This document shows, piece by piece, positions 22,057 to 33,298 of a stretch of DNA of 64,000 bases. This stretch comes from Pegoplata infirma. Its lineage: Eukaryota; Arthropoda; Insecta; Diptera; Anthomyiidae. A program made the translations under genes and the position numbers. The stretch's first letter is position 1. Each line of letters starts with the position of its first letter. The notes beneath the pieces are model-generated. The model did no database searches and was not told the DNA's origin. It saw only the letters and a program-made list of their open reading frames with translations. The stretch covers positions 310,001 to 374,000 of the forward strand of contig OY992536.1 of the NCBI GenBank assembly GCA_963921195.1, written 5' to 3'.

Positions 22057-22578
22057 CTACCTCCGTCCCAAAATAATCTTAACATTTCTATATTTTGGCT
22101 GGGATTATGGAGGATTTTTTGAAAAAGCTTTGTTTTTTTTGTTAATACATATCAGGACATATCAATAATTTAAAAACTCTGTATAGCTTTTCAATTTTTC
22201 AATTCACGTGCAAAATGGATGCAATAAACTGCATCCAGATAAATGAGACAACTTGTTTTCGACGTTACAAACAGACATGGTATCCACTATGGTCGAAAAG
22301 ATGAAAATTATTACAAAATGCGGCGTATGAAATAAGAAATTTTACGCTAGAGACCCTTTTAACGGTTTTTAATAAATGCATTATGGGTGCAATAGGGACA
22401 TCTTGCAAATCTTTTTAATTAATTTTGTTACAGTTTTAGTACACGAGATTAGTATAAGATTGTTTTTTTAACTTTATCTTGTATTATTTCAACTAAAACA
22501 CTGCTTAATAAAATGTAAAGTTTATTTTGGGACAAAAAAATCTATAGAAATGTTAAAAATATTTCGGGACGGAGGTAG
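22057..22578. mobile_element. Tc1/mariner-type MITE with CTACCTCCGTCCC ends
   Basis: The inverted ends CTACCTCCGTCCCAAAATA and, read inward from the right, CTACCTCCGTCCCGAAATA are flanked by TA on both sides (22055-22056, 22579-22580). The 522-bp interior is non-coding. A rearranged second copy spans 55995-59240 in the opposite orientation. Confidence 0.85.
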
Positions 22579-23341
22579 TATAATTAAAAAAACCAATATA
22601 ATTTTATTTAATATACAACATATGTACATATTCGGCTGCCCAGAAATTTTTTTTAGGTCTTTCAGCGTTACTTTTACCCCCCAACATTTTTTCTGAACAC
22701 ACCAATAACTTATCTTTACTTCCAAAGGGGGTTTTCATTCAATATTTCATGGCATTATGTGAAATTTCTTAAAGAATGGGATATATCTCGTGGAATGTGT
22801 AATATCGTATGGAATGGACGATACTTATTTTTAGCGTAAGTCTTCTTATTGATGAATTGTTTTTATTTCACGTTGTAAAGCTCATACATTATTTGTAGGC
22901 AATTTCATTCATTTCGTTTGCTTTTGGGTATTTTTGCGTTTACAAAAACACACACAAAAGTCAAAAAAACATAATTCAATATTTTTCGATATATTTCTGT
23001 ATTGTAACCTGCATTGCAAGAAGCATCAAATGCAACACAACTTCTTGTGTATTATCTCATTATTATATGATTATCTTTTTGTATTTGTATGTTTGTTGGA
23101 CACAACATTTGTTTCTAATAACTTTCTACACACTCTCTTGTGTTTGTGTTCGATATTTTGTGCAATTAGTTTGCATCATTTGTAGTCCCTAAAAAGTTAC
23201 CGTTAAAAAATTTGAAATTTAATTGTAGATAAGCGGTAAGAATAACAAAAAAAAAGGATTAGCATAAAATTTTTAGTTCAGCTTTTTATGTGGAGCGTGA
23301 AAGGTGAAATCTATAAGAGCAAAACATTAAAATAAATTAAA
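22579..23341. other. Region before the hAT transposase gene
   Basis: No gene. It should contain the promoter and, if it survives, the left end of the hAT element that carries the next gene, but I could not find a CAGGG/TAGGG-type end with an 8-bp duplication matching anything beyond 27221. Confidence 0.4.
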
Positions 23342-26300
23342 ATGTCCAAAAATAATTTCGTTTCTAGTGAATATTATGAAAAAATAAATAGTGTATCGGT
23401 TTGCAAAACTTGTAAGAAAGAATTTAAAACTGATAGAAACTTTAACTTGAGAACACATTTAGAAAAAGTTCATAAATTAGTGTTTTTGAATGAAAAAGAA
23501 AACGTTAAAAAAACAATAACTAAGTACAAAACAAAAAGTGTCAAATGTGATATTAGTAAGAAACTTTTAATAAAATCCTATATAGGCTTGGTCACCGATG
23601 AGGCTGTGCCTTTTAATGTGCTTAACTCAGAACATATGAGAAACATCATAGATCCTATTTGTAAGGCAATTGAAAAGCAGAGTGGAAAAAAATTCTGTTT
23701 AAATGCTCACAATTGCAAGAAAACTTTATCAGAAGTTGCAAAGAATGTAATCAAATCCATATCGAATGAATGCCAAAATAAGCTGATTTCATTAAAAATG
23801 GATAGCGCCACTAGGCTTTCTAGAAATATTTTCGGTATATCGGCACAGTTCATAATAAATGACGTAATAGAATCAAGAATGTTAGGCATGGTTGAATTAA
23901 AGGGACAAAGTTCGAGTACGTCCAAACATTTAGCGTCCGAAGTTCTAAATGTGCTTAATAAATACGGTATTAATTTAAAACAAGTAGTTTCAATTACGAG
24001 TGATAATGGAGCCAATATGCTCAAAACATCAAAAATATTATCACATGCGTCGTATGAAGAGGATGAGTATGAAGAATCTTACAATAATGAGGTATATTTT
24101 CAAAATATAGATGCAATAGAAAACAACACAGAACTAAATATAGGTGATATAGCTGTTTGCAGATGTGCTGCGCACACCGCACAGTTATGTGCCCTTGATG
24201 CTTCCAAATGTAGTGAAATTAAAGCTCATATTACAAATTGCAGAAATTTGGTAAAATTTCTAAAAAAGAATAGTAACGGTTATAAGGATTTGTTTGAAAT
24301 CAAGTCCTTACGAATCCCTCAACTGGACTGCCCTACCCGTTGGGGATCCACATATCTAATGGTTTTGGACTTAAAAAACTCAAAAGAGATTCTTGACTCT
24401 GTTGAGTCTATTCAAAATAAATCCAATGAAGAAAATTTTGAATTAAATGGCGATTTTTGGGACTTCATTGAGTCGTATTGTTTAGTGCTTAGCCCGATGC
24501 AAAAAACAATACTTAAATACCAAGAGGAAAAACTTCATTATGGGGATTTCTACGCTCAGTGGCTGAAATGCAAAATTTTAACACAAAAAATATTGGAAGA
24601 AAATTGTAATCAAAAAAGTTCACTATCATATAAAATAAGCTTCTGTTTGCTAGAAAGCATTGAAAAGCGAACAAGAAATTTACTTAAAAATAATGGGTTG
24701 ACAGCATGTCTCTACCTAGATCCAAGATTTAATAATTTGTTACTTGACGAGCAGAAAAAAGAAGCTGTGAATTATCTAAAAACAATATGGGATAAACTTA
24801 AGTCGATATCACAAGTTGAAATAAATGAAGCTGCTTCAAGTTCGCAACAAGAAAGAACAACTAAAAGTGACGATGAAGATGATCTTTTAGACCTATTTTT
24901 AAACGATGTTTTCCAAAATACCACCACCCAAAATAGTGATGTGTCTTCAAAAATAGAACAAATTTCGCTTCCTTTTGTAAAAAGTGGAACGAATGTTTTA
25001 GATTTCTGGAAGGAAAGACGTCAAAGTGATCCCGAACTTTATGCGTTAAGCAATATTTGTTTTGCAATACCTCCAACACAGGTAATTTAAAATTTCAGTG
25101 GTAATCATAAGTTTAATTTGTATTTTGAGAAATATAATACTAATATTGTGATCAATTCTTCCACCATTCACTAATGTTTAAAAATTTTATACCTATTCTA
25201 TTTTTTTTTTTTTTGTAATTATTAAAGACATTAAGTAGGGATGTCGCGAATATTCGTCACTATTCGGTATTCGGCATGTTTTTTTAATATTCGGTTAAAT
25301 AAATATTCGTCAATAGTTTGACGAATATTCGGCAAAATTTAAATTAGTTAAAAAAACACTTTTTATAAACGTTTGACTCTTTTGTAGTCATTTTAGTTTG
25401 TTTTTTATACAAAAAAACTTGAGCACTTGATTAAACTTCGAATTGTTAAGGTTCCAGAAAAAATAGTGTCAACAACAGCGTTATTATCTTTTAGTCTGGT
25501 CCTTTTTTTTTTAATATTTAACATGTAAAATACAGGCGAATATTCGTATTCGGTTCAAACCGAATAGTAAATATTCGGTAAAATTCCGAGTACAATATTC
25601 GCGACATCCCTAATATTAAGGGCTGGTAACTTATCACAAAACAATCAATGATTAAGGCTTATCAATCTTTGGAAACGTCAAATTTGTATGAAATTGATCA
25701 GTGATTAGTATTAATCATTGATTAGCTTTTGATAAGTTACCAGCCCTAACTATATTAAATAATATTAAATAATAAATGTGCTACGAAGGTCGATCTGGAA
25801 AATGAAATTATTTATAGACATTTTCCAGAACATTTTTTTTTAAATATTTCAAGTCGATTTTTTCGAAGTTCAAATATTAGAAATTTTTTCAAAAGGTCCT
25901 ATAGTTTTTATTGAGTGATTAAATAATTTTTTCAACAACTCAAAAAAGCAGTGACATTTTTTAAGTACACCCAATATGCACAACAAAACTAAAAATTCAA
26001 GTGTTTCAAATATCACTTGAATTTAACTTGGATTCAAGCAATTATTTCAAGCCAAATTCCAGTTCAAGAAGTCGTAGTATTATTTGAAAACAGTTTGAAA
26101 AAATTGCCAAATCGACTTAGAAATATTTTTAAAAAATGTTCTGAAAAATGTCTATAAATTATTTCATTTTTCAGGTCGACCCTCGTAGCACATTTATTAT
26201 TTACTCAATCCCGACGTTATTAAGCTTAAATTAAAGCTTTATAAATTACCTACAAAAGATTTTTTAAAATAATACTCGTTTAATAATAACATTTACACTT

Positions 26301-27221
26301 AGAAAATTATGTAAGTTACTACATGTAAGTTGTTTGTATATTTTACAGTAGTTAGTTGTTTTCAACTACAAAGTCAGTTGTTTTTGTATGAAAAATATCA
26401 AACAACTATTTCTATTAGTTATTTTAAGTCGTTTTTTTGAATAACTAACAAAAAAGTGCTGTAATGTAGTAACAGTTATTTAAAGTAGTGAATTTTATTT
26501 TTTTTTTATCTCTCAAAAATTTTCAAAGTATTTTTTTTTTTTAAATAAAAATAAATTTTCGTTTTTTTTTTATTTTTCATAACTCTTTTTAAAAAAAAAA
26601 CTTGGAAAAAATTTTGTCCTTAATTTTTTTCTGAAAAATTAAAAAAAAAATCCAAAAAATTTTTTTTTCACAACTTTTCAAAAAAAAAATTGATCTTCAA
26701 TTTTTTTTTGAAAATTAAAAAAAAAAAATATTTAATTGATAATTTTATTTTTACTACATGTTAGTCGTTTTGACTACAAATGTAAGTAGTTTTTACTAAC
26801 TGAAAAAGTAGTTAACCCCAAAACAACTTACAAAGTAGTTATTTTAACTGACATTTTCACTTAATTTTACTAACATAATTTTTTGAGTGTAGTATAGTTA
26901 ACTTGTCTTTAACAAATTGAATCTACTATTAAAAAGTTTCTAATGTATGGTCGCCCACTGTATATCCCTTATTAAAAACAAAATCGTAATGTACTGAAGG
27001 ATCGTGTTAATTTGCTTGTTTTTTTTTATAAACTTGTTATCTTTTAGGTTTCAGTGGAACGGGCATTTTCCGCTTTAAAACTAGTTTTAGCCGAAAATCG
27101 GAATCGATTAAGTAAGGATACCTTGGAGAACATTTTGTTAGTAAAGCTTAATCCAGGTTTTCTAGATAAAGCAATATCGGAGCTTGATCTTTTTGCAGAT
27201 GATGATGTAGAAGATGAATGA
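23342..27221 (+). CDS. hAT-family transposase, intact, one intron
   Basis: hAT transposases cut and paste DNA with an RNase H-like fold and bind ends through a BED finger. Exons 23342-25081 and 27048-27221 (CAG|GTAATT ... TTTTAG|GTTTCA, phase 0) encode 637 residues, a normal length. A BED-type finger lies at C21, C24, H39 and H44. The likely catalytic acids are D154 (LKMDSAT) and D221 (ITSDNGANM). CRCAAH at 273-278, PTRWGST at 331-337 and LDPRF at 459-463 are standard hAT motifs. An acidic run, DDEDDLLD, sits near 510. The hATC dimerisation motif (FAIPPTQVSVERAFSALK) is created only by splicing. No stop or frameshift was found. Element ends were not located, so it could be a live transposase, a stranded copy or a host-adopted gene. 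The C-terminal intron is stuffed with four MITEs. Confidence 0.85.
25236..25612. mobile_element. hAT-like MITE, TAGGGATGTCGCG ends
   Basis: The ends TAGGGATGTCGCGAATATTC and, read inward, TAGGGATGTCGCGAATATTG are inverted repeats. The flanks ACATTAAG and ATATTAAG match 7 of 8. ATATTCG words recur inside both ends (TATTCGGTATTCGG, CGTATTCGG). It lies within the hAT gene's intron; whether that transposase moved it is unknown. Confidence 0.8.
25619..25747. mobile_element. 129-bp hairpin MITE, AGGGCTGGTAAC ends
   Basis: AGGGCTGGTAACTTATCA is inverted at the right (TGATAAGTTACCAGCCCT with one change), and ATCAATGATTA/TAATCATTGATTA pairs inside. It abuts the preceding MITE. The target duplication is unclear because the two elements share a border. 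Confidence 0.7.
25771..26198. mobile_element. Inverted-repeat MITE, AATAAATGTGCTACG ends
   Basis: AATAAATGTGCTACGAAGGT pairs with the right end ACCCTCGTAGCACATTTATT with few mismatches, and pairing extends about 75 bp (CATTTTCCAGAACAT with ATGTTCTGAAAAATG). The exact edges are uncertain by a few bases. Confidence 0.7.
26296..26889. mobile_element. CACT-ended element, TSD TA
   Basis: The ends CACTTAGAAAATTATGTAAG and, read inward, CACTCAAAAAATTATGTTAG are inverted repeats with TA on both sides (26294-26295, 26890-26891). Subterminal GTAGTT/AACTAC words recur at both ends. The middle is A/T-rich. Confidence 0.75.
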
Positions 27222-27370
27222 ATTACTCAAAAGTTTATATTTAAATTACTTTTATTATTTTTGCAAGTTTTTTAAAACAAACACTTCTTTAGCATGTAGT
27301 TTCTTAATGTTTTTAAACAGTTATTTTTGGATTTTTTTGTTTTTTAATTCAAACTAATATTTTATAATTG
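27222..27370. other. 3' flank of the hAT gene
   Basis: A/T-rich tail that should hold the transcript end. AATAAA is not present; a variant signal such as ATTAAA or TATAAA may serve. No clear right TIR of the host element was seen. Confidence 0.35.
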
Positions 27371-28067
27371 AGGGTTTCTTCGTCAACCGGACACCCCTCT
27401 CTAAAAATTAGTATGGGGTTAAAATTTTTTTTTAAAATTCCGAAATTTCTTACTAATATTTGCTTTTGAATGCAGAGTGGCGGGTTTTGAGTTTCAATAT
27501 GGCGGATCCAATATGGCGCCCAATTACTACAGATTCACTTAAAGCTCTTCATTCACGGGTTCTTGGTGTCGCTCAAAAAGAATCTTCAATTGGATTTTCA
27601 AAATTAAAAATGGCGGATCCAACATGTCGATTTTTTTTTTTTAAATAACAGATTCACATAAAATTCTTTACGCACAGGTTTGTTGGGTTGCTAAATTAAA
27701 ATCTGCCATTCGAAAATCTAACTTCAGATTCTTATTTAGCGACCCTAAAAACTCAAAGTATAAAAAGTTTCAAGCAAATCGACTTTTTTTAAATATTGGT
27801 CGCCATGTTGAATCCGCCATTTTGAATTTTAAAATTCCATTTTGAGATTCTTCTTAAGCGACCATAAAATCCCGTGTATAAAGAGTTTGAAGCGAATCTG
27901 TAATGTTTTTAAAAAACTGGGCGCCATATTGGATCCACCATTTTGAAATTCAAAAACCGCCATTTGGCATTCTAAAGTAAATATTTTTAAGTAATTTCGA
28001 TTTTTTTTTTAATTTAAAGCCACTCCAATTTAGAGAGACGGGTGGCCCGGTTGACCAAGAAACCTTT
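27371..28067. mobile_element. Foldback MITE with GGTTTCTT.GTCAACCGG ends
   Basis: AGGGTTTCTTCGTCAACCGG at the left pairs with CCGGTTGACCAAGAAACCTTT at the right, followed inside by CCCCTCTCTAAA/TTTAGAGAGACGGG. Inner arms carry ATGGCGGATCCAATATGGCG in opposite orientations. AATTG is present at both outer borders, a possible 5-bp duplication. The frame 27460-27648 is a repeat by-product. Confidence 0.7.
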
Positions 28068-28138
28068 AATTGTATTTTTGTTTTTATGATATCAATTTTA
28101 TTTAACTGCAGTACCAAAAAAAATCTAAACCATTAACA

Positions 28139-29000
28139 GGTGTAATTCTAAAAAAATAAATTTTAATTCGAAGATTCTATTTGTAATTTAAAGATTCCAT
28201 TTGTAATTCGAAGATTCCATTTGTAAATTGAAGACTTTACTTCCTATTCAAAGATTCCATTTGTAATTCCGAAAATATCAATTGTAATTCGAAAAAAGTG
28301 ATTTTTTTTTTTTTTGAAAACTCCAATTGTTATTCGACAAAGATTTTTAAAAAAGATCAATTGTAATTCAAAAAAGATCAATTGTTATTGGAAAAAGGTC
28401 AATTGTAATTCGAAATAGATCAATTGTAATTTATAAAGATCAATTGTAATTTACCTAAATTTTTATTAATCTTTTTAGAATTACAATAATAATCTTCGAA
28501 TTACAAAAGATTTTTTATCAAATTACAGTTGATGTTTTTTGATTTACAATTGGAATATTTGAATTACAATTCGATCATTTACTTTTATAGTGTCATAACT
28601 CAAAAAACATGATTTTTGAGTTTCTGATGCAAAATTATTTGTTATATCATGCCTTAAATTTTGTCAACAATTCGTATTAATATCTTTTAAATTCACCGTT
28701 TGAGAAGATAACACTCCATTATTACATTTTTAATGTACCTGCCTTTTTCTATGGAAAACCAGTTTCAGTTGTAAACTACAATTGATCTTAATAGAATTAC
28801 AATTGATCTTTTTGGAATTACAATTGATTTTTTTCGAATTAATGTTGGTCTTTTTGGATTACAATTGATCTTTTTCGAATTACAATTGGAATTTTCAAAT
28901 TACAAATGGAATTATCGAATTACAAATGGAATCTTCAAATTACAAATTGAATCTTTGAATTACAAGTAGAATATTCGATTTACAATTTAAAGGTAATGTG
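28139..29000. repeat. Inverted arrays of TTGTAATTCGAA units
   Basis: About fifteen degenerate units such as CAATTGTAATTCGAAAAAGA run from 28165 to 28450, and the reverse complements (TTTTTCGAATTACAATTG) from 28475 to 28560 and 28770 to 28990. The whole could fold into one long imperfect hairpin. The centre holds a partial relative (28572-28780) of the hairpin MITE at 5133-5408, seen as ATAGTGTCATAACTCAAAA. Confidence 0.7.
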
Positions 29001-29297
29001 AATAAGGACGAATAGACCATTTGTATACTTTTACAAATGACGGTTAAAAAATAATGTTTTTTTATAACATTTTTGCATAATGCATTAATCCATTAATTCA
29101 AAAATGCTAAAAAAATAAATGTTTTTAACCGTTTTCTGTCATTTATTGTCATCATAATCGCGGGATTATTTTTTTTTCGTAAGGGTGAACGAAAACTAAT
29201 ATGATGAAAACCAAAAATTTAAATATGGGATGAAACGCGTTAACGGTCACACCAAAAAACCGATTTAGATATAATTATGCCAAAATATTAGAGTAAA

Positions 29298-29844
29298 TAT
29301 TTGGTTGAATTTTTATTGACACTTTGATGCGATAAACATTTATTTTTAAAAAAAGAATTTTAAAGTATTTTTGACGACCTTTTCACTGGCATTGGTGTTT
29401 TTTTAAAAAAATAAACATTTTAACTTAAATTTCAAGGTCAAATTATTAAAAAAAAATGTAATCTTATAAAGCGCCTATTTTGAGATTTTTATTAAAAAGC
29501 CTGACGTTTTTTTCATTTAAAAACATTTTTAAAAAATGGATCGAGTGTTCCTTATTGCGAAAATATTTTTTTACTTGTTTTTATACACGCGGTATTCGAA
29601 CTTTTTGAGTGTTATTTTATACAAAACAATTATTTTTAAATGTAAAAACTCAGTTAAAATAATATCAAAATAGGCGCTTTATAAGATAAATTTTTTTAAT
29701 AATTTTACCTTGAATTTTAAGGTCAAATTTATATATTTTTTAAAAACCAACAATGCCATTAAAAAGGTCGTCAAAAATCCTTTAAAATTCGTTTTTTAAA
29801 TAAAATTTTTATCGCATCGAAGTGTCAATAAAAATTCAACCAAA
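29298..29844. repeat. Large foldback, arms of about 190-200 bp
   Basis: ATTTGGTTGAATTTTTATTG at the left pairs with CAATAAAAATTCAACCAAAT at the right, then ATCTTATAAAGCGCCTATTTTG pairs with the mirrored segment near 29670. The loop between about 29500 and 29650 is not paired. No target duplication is clear. Confidence 0.75.
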
Positions 29845-30756
29845 TGATCTGTGCATAAAAATGAAATGATCGGTGCATAAAAATTAAAACTTTCCATCTC
29901 TGTAACTCTAAAAATATTTCAACATTTTTTTTTTAATTTAAACTTTAGAATACCTACTGTATTATTTTAGACTTGAAGTTTATTTTTTATAATTTTTTCA
30001 ACTACGCATTAATTTATTTATTTATTTAATATAAAAAATATGGATTTTTTACTTATATGTATAAATTAATTGAATTAAAAAGATTTTTTTTTTTAAATGA
30101 ACCTTGCATTTTTTTTATTTATTGAACCTTTTTTCTTCTTATGTATACAAGAAGTTCTCTCGTTACAATGTACGAGTTTATTTTCGTTTATATTTATTTG
30201 CTTGTCAGCAGCTCACCACTTTTTGAATTGTAACTTGCAGTGGATTTCTCAAAACAACGTTTGTGCTGTTTGTGTGCTGCCTAATTTTTTTGCTGTTGCT
30301 GGTTTGTCAGTATTTGTTTTTTTTTTAAATCAACCACCATCAGCACAACACAAAAAAGTTCAGCAGCAAAAAAGTGACTGGACTGTTTTGTTAGAAATGT
30401 AAACTGGACTGGTGGGTTGCAGTATTTTTTTTAAATTATTGACAACTTGACTGGAAGTGAAAATTAAAAATGTGTAATGAATTTCAGTTTTTTAATCACT
30501 GGTTAATATTAAGCTATTTTCAAAAAAATTTTTATTCACTCTAAGTAAATTACAAATGCAAACTAGGTGGTCCGAAATAACACTTTTATTATAATCATGA
30601 GTTCCACAACGTTGTCCCGTATTCTTGGTGCCTAACAACACCCTGTGCAAAGTTTCAGTCGAATTCATTAAGCTTTAGAGGTCGCTCACACTGACGACTT
30701 TCATAATTACATTTACGTTGAGTTTGCATGCAAAAATAAAATATATATATATATTT
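29845..30756. other. No firm feature
   Basis: A/T-rich. A 101-codon open frame at 30097-30402 is Phe-rich at the start and matches nothing I know. At 30741-30753 there is a short (AT)n run leading into the next repeat. Confidence 0.4.
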
Positions 30757-30828
30757 CTACCCTCCAACCGCAGTATGGGGGTATACCCACTTTGTCATTC
30801 CGTGTGTAACGCATCGAAATATCGGTCT
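30757..30828 (-). repeat. mini-me/DINE end fragment
   Basis: CTACCCTCCAACCGCAGTAT followed by GGGGGTATACCCACTTTGTC and CGTGTGTAACGCATCGAAAT is the reverse complement of the right end of copy B. Only about 70 bp are left. Confidence 0.75.
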
Positions 30829-30968
30829 AGCACGAAATATCGGTCTAGCACTAGTATATATGGGTGAAATCAAAAAATGTCAGTGTTTTTGAGCCAAAAT
30901 TGTACAAAAAAAAATTGAATTTTTGGTAAATTTTCTCATTAGAATCGATATGTTACGTCACTATAATA

Positions 30969-31237
30969 GGTATTATTCGATTACCTTACTACAATCTACT
31001 ATTTTTTACTCATTTTACTACAGCTGGAAATTTTCAATACAAAAAGTAAACAAACTTTCCAGTTGTAGTAAAAAATAGTAAGAAATTTGAGTAATCGAAT
31101 AGACCTAATAGGTCTATTCGATTACCTTACTACAATCTACTATTTTTTACTCATTTTACTACAGCTGGAAATTTTCAATACAAAAAGTAAACAAGACAAG
31201 TAAAAAATAGTAAGAAATTTGGGTAATCGAATGGAGC
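30969..31237. mobile_element. Two hairpin MITEs, GGTCTATTCGATTACC ends
   Basis: Two units, about 30969-31105 and 31111-31237, each start with a version of GGTCTATTCGATTACC and end with its inverse. Arms carry TTACTACAATCTACTATTTT and CATTTTACTACAGCTGG. The units are separated by TAATA, fitting TA target duplications. A longer cluster of the same family is at 33948-34367. Confidence 0.8.
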
Positions 31238-31360
31238 TAATATAACTACAAAAAATCTCTTCTACAAATTCCCAGTCAGAAAAATACAGAAGGGCCAAGG
31301 TTGGCAAAGCGTTGGTGCCAGTATTACCAACGTTGGCCGATAACACTGTTTGCAACTAAT

Positions 31361-31609
31361 ACTGTACAGTGGCATTGTTGAATTGATAACGCCAGATGTG
31401 GCTCAGCCAATTGTTTTTTCTGGTGTTGGCAGACTGTTGGCAAAACAAAAAACACTGCACATCACCAGTGTCATATTTTTAAGTAATACTACGCTGTGCC
31501 AAAGTCGGGTTTACAAAAAATACTGTACAGTGCTATTGTTGGATTGATAACTCCAGATGGGGCTCGGGCCAATTGTTTTTTCTGGTGTTGGCAGACTGCT
31601 GGCAAAACA
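31361..31609 (+). repeat. Tandem duplication inside the 31271 element
   Basis: ACTGTACAGTGGCATTGTTG at 31361 recurs near 31522, and both run through CCAATTGTTTTTTCTGGTGT, TGGCAGACTG and GGCAAAACA. The second copy runs straight into the transposase remnant, so the duplication may mark the edge of the internal deletion. Confidence 0.8.
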
Positions 31610-31610
31610 T

Positions 31611-32483
31611 ATGCAACAAAATTTTTCAAAGATATTTTCTAAAGATATTACAGCTGAGTTCCAAAGAAAAACGTTTGATTTAATGGATACAGGAAATTGG
31701 AAAGTTACACAATATCGTTTTTTTTTATTATATGGCGGAGGGATAGTTTTGAAAAATGTATTGAAATCTAATCAGTACAGACATTTTTTACTTCTTTTTA
31801 CAGCTTGTCGAATTTTGTCATCTAGCAAATTAGCTACATTGAAAGCTGATTATGCTAAGCAGTTATTAAGGAAATTTGTTGAACTTATGTCATATTTTTA
31901 TGGACCAAAATCACATACAATGAATATTCACAACCTCATTCATATCGCAGATGACGTTGGTTATATAGGAGCGCCGCTATCTCAATTTTCCGCGTTTGAT
32001 TTCGAAAATAGCCTAGGTTTTATAAAAAGAATTATAAATTCTCCAACCAACCCCATCGGAGAAGTTCAAAGAAAACTTCATATTTTTCGATCAAACTATT
32101 CATCAAATAATTTTCCATTGCTTTATCGTATCAATAGAAGCTTAAAATATTCTCTTGGACAAATTTTAGAAACCTCGGAAATAGGAGTTACTTTTAGCTT
32201 TGTTATTATCGAAGGCAATAAAATTTCACCACTTCCTCCTGATAACGTATGCTTACTAAGAAATAAAAATGTTATTACGGTTAACGAAATTTTTTTTAAA
32301 GGCAACGTTTTTCTTGAAGTTACTGATTTTGTGGAATATCCACTTCCATCAAGTGAAATAGGATTGTATGATGTTAGAAAATTAGATGAAAATAACACTG
32401 AAATTAACATAAATATGGTAGAATTCAAGTGTATTCTTACTACATGTGATGATAAAACAATTGCTATTACTCTATTACATTAA
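31611..32483 (+). pseudogene. C-terminal half of a Tnp2/DUF4218-like transposase
   Basis: About 290 residues. The first part (ITAEFQRKTFDLMDTGNWKV) and the block SHTMNIHNLIHIADDV ... FSAFDFENSLGFIKR ... NPIGEVQRKLHIF match the conserved C-terminal part of a transposase type common in insects and cnidarians, which I relate to CACTA/EnSpm (Tnp2 plus DUF4218-like region). That family is expected to cut and paste elements with short duplications. The frame is open from 31557, but residues encoded before 31611 come from the duplicated repeat, and the Tnp2 core with its conserved acidic residues is missing. It cannot be a full enzyme. The rest of the frame has no stop, and residues are clearly alignable to the homologue at 54876-55652. 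No intron is visible. Confidence 0.75.
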
Positions 32484-32658
32484 TTTTAATAATATATAAT
32501 TAATAAAAAAATAAATGGTCGTAAATGTTGTATAAAATGTACTGGCGGAGTACAATTCTGTTTGTAATTGCCAACGTTGAAACACTGTTGGCATTTCCAA
32601 TAAATCCAGTGCTCCGCCAGTACAATATTTTTTGTACGGTTGGCAGTTTCTGATTGGG

Positions 32659-33298
32659 TTGTTTCAAACTAATTTCATCGACAATTTTATGATTTTGTTG
32701 ATGACAGAGTTTACATTCACCTTAAGGTATTATGATGTATACTTTTTTTCGTCTTTTTTAGCAAGAGCTGTGTGATGGAATCAAATACATATGAGTAAAA
32801 GAACAAAAACTATATCAAATTTACGAAATTGACATTTCATTTTTTATATTTCTTTGAAAGAACATTGGGTCAATAGTACCTCAATAGAAAAAAAGTATAA
32901 TAATTTTAAAATTTTCACAAAAAAAGGTATTTTATTTATCGAAATTTCAATACAACATTTTAACATAAATTAGCGAATAAACAAGATAGAATTTGCGAAA
33001 AAAAACACGTATTCCAACCGAATTACATTTTAAGTTTGAATATTGTGTTCGAAAAATAGATCGATTTGTCCCATTGTTCAATCAAAAAACACAGAATATT
33101 ACAAAACTTCACAATTTTTCAGAATTTGCACAGTTAAACTCATTAAAATTTTGCTAATCAACTTTATTTTATATTTTAGTAATTTATTTTTATATTTTAT
33201 ACACATTTTAAATAAAAACAAAGACAATTCTTATTATTTTATAAAATTTTCAAATATTTTTCCTGTTTGTTTATGTATTTTTGTTTATTTATTTTGTG
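32659..33298. other. No recognised feature
   Basis: A/T-rich. An open frame from 33043 runs into the next repeat and is not a gene. Confidence 0.4.

Larger units (their letters stand above)
25082..27047 (+). other. Intron of the hAT gene, expanded by MITEs
   Basis: 1,966 bp with consensus GT and AG borders. Removing the four MITEs listed below leaves roughly 430 bp. Splicing is inferred from the reconstructed hATC motif and frame continuity. Confidence 0.8.
31271..32658 (+). mobile_element. CCCAG-ended element carrying a truncated Tnp2-type transposase, TSD TT
   Basis: It starts CCCAGTCAGAAAAATAC and ends TTTCTGATTGGG, with TT on both sides (31269-31270, 32659-32660). The element lacks the front half of its transposase gene, and its left part carries a tandem duplication (31361-31447 and 31522-31609). 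It is related to 53053-55861. Confidence 0.8.

Noticed and set aside
30097..30402. 101-codon open frame
   Set aside because: Phe-rich, no known motif, no splice or start context; likely chance in A/T-rich DNA.
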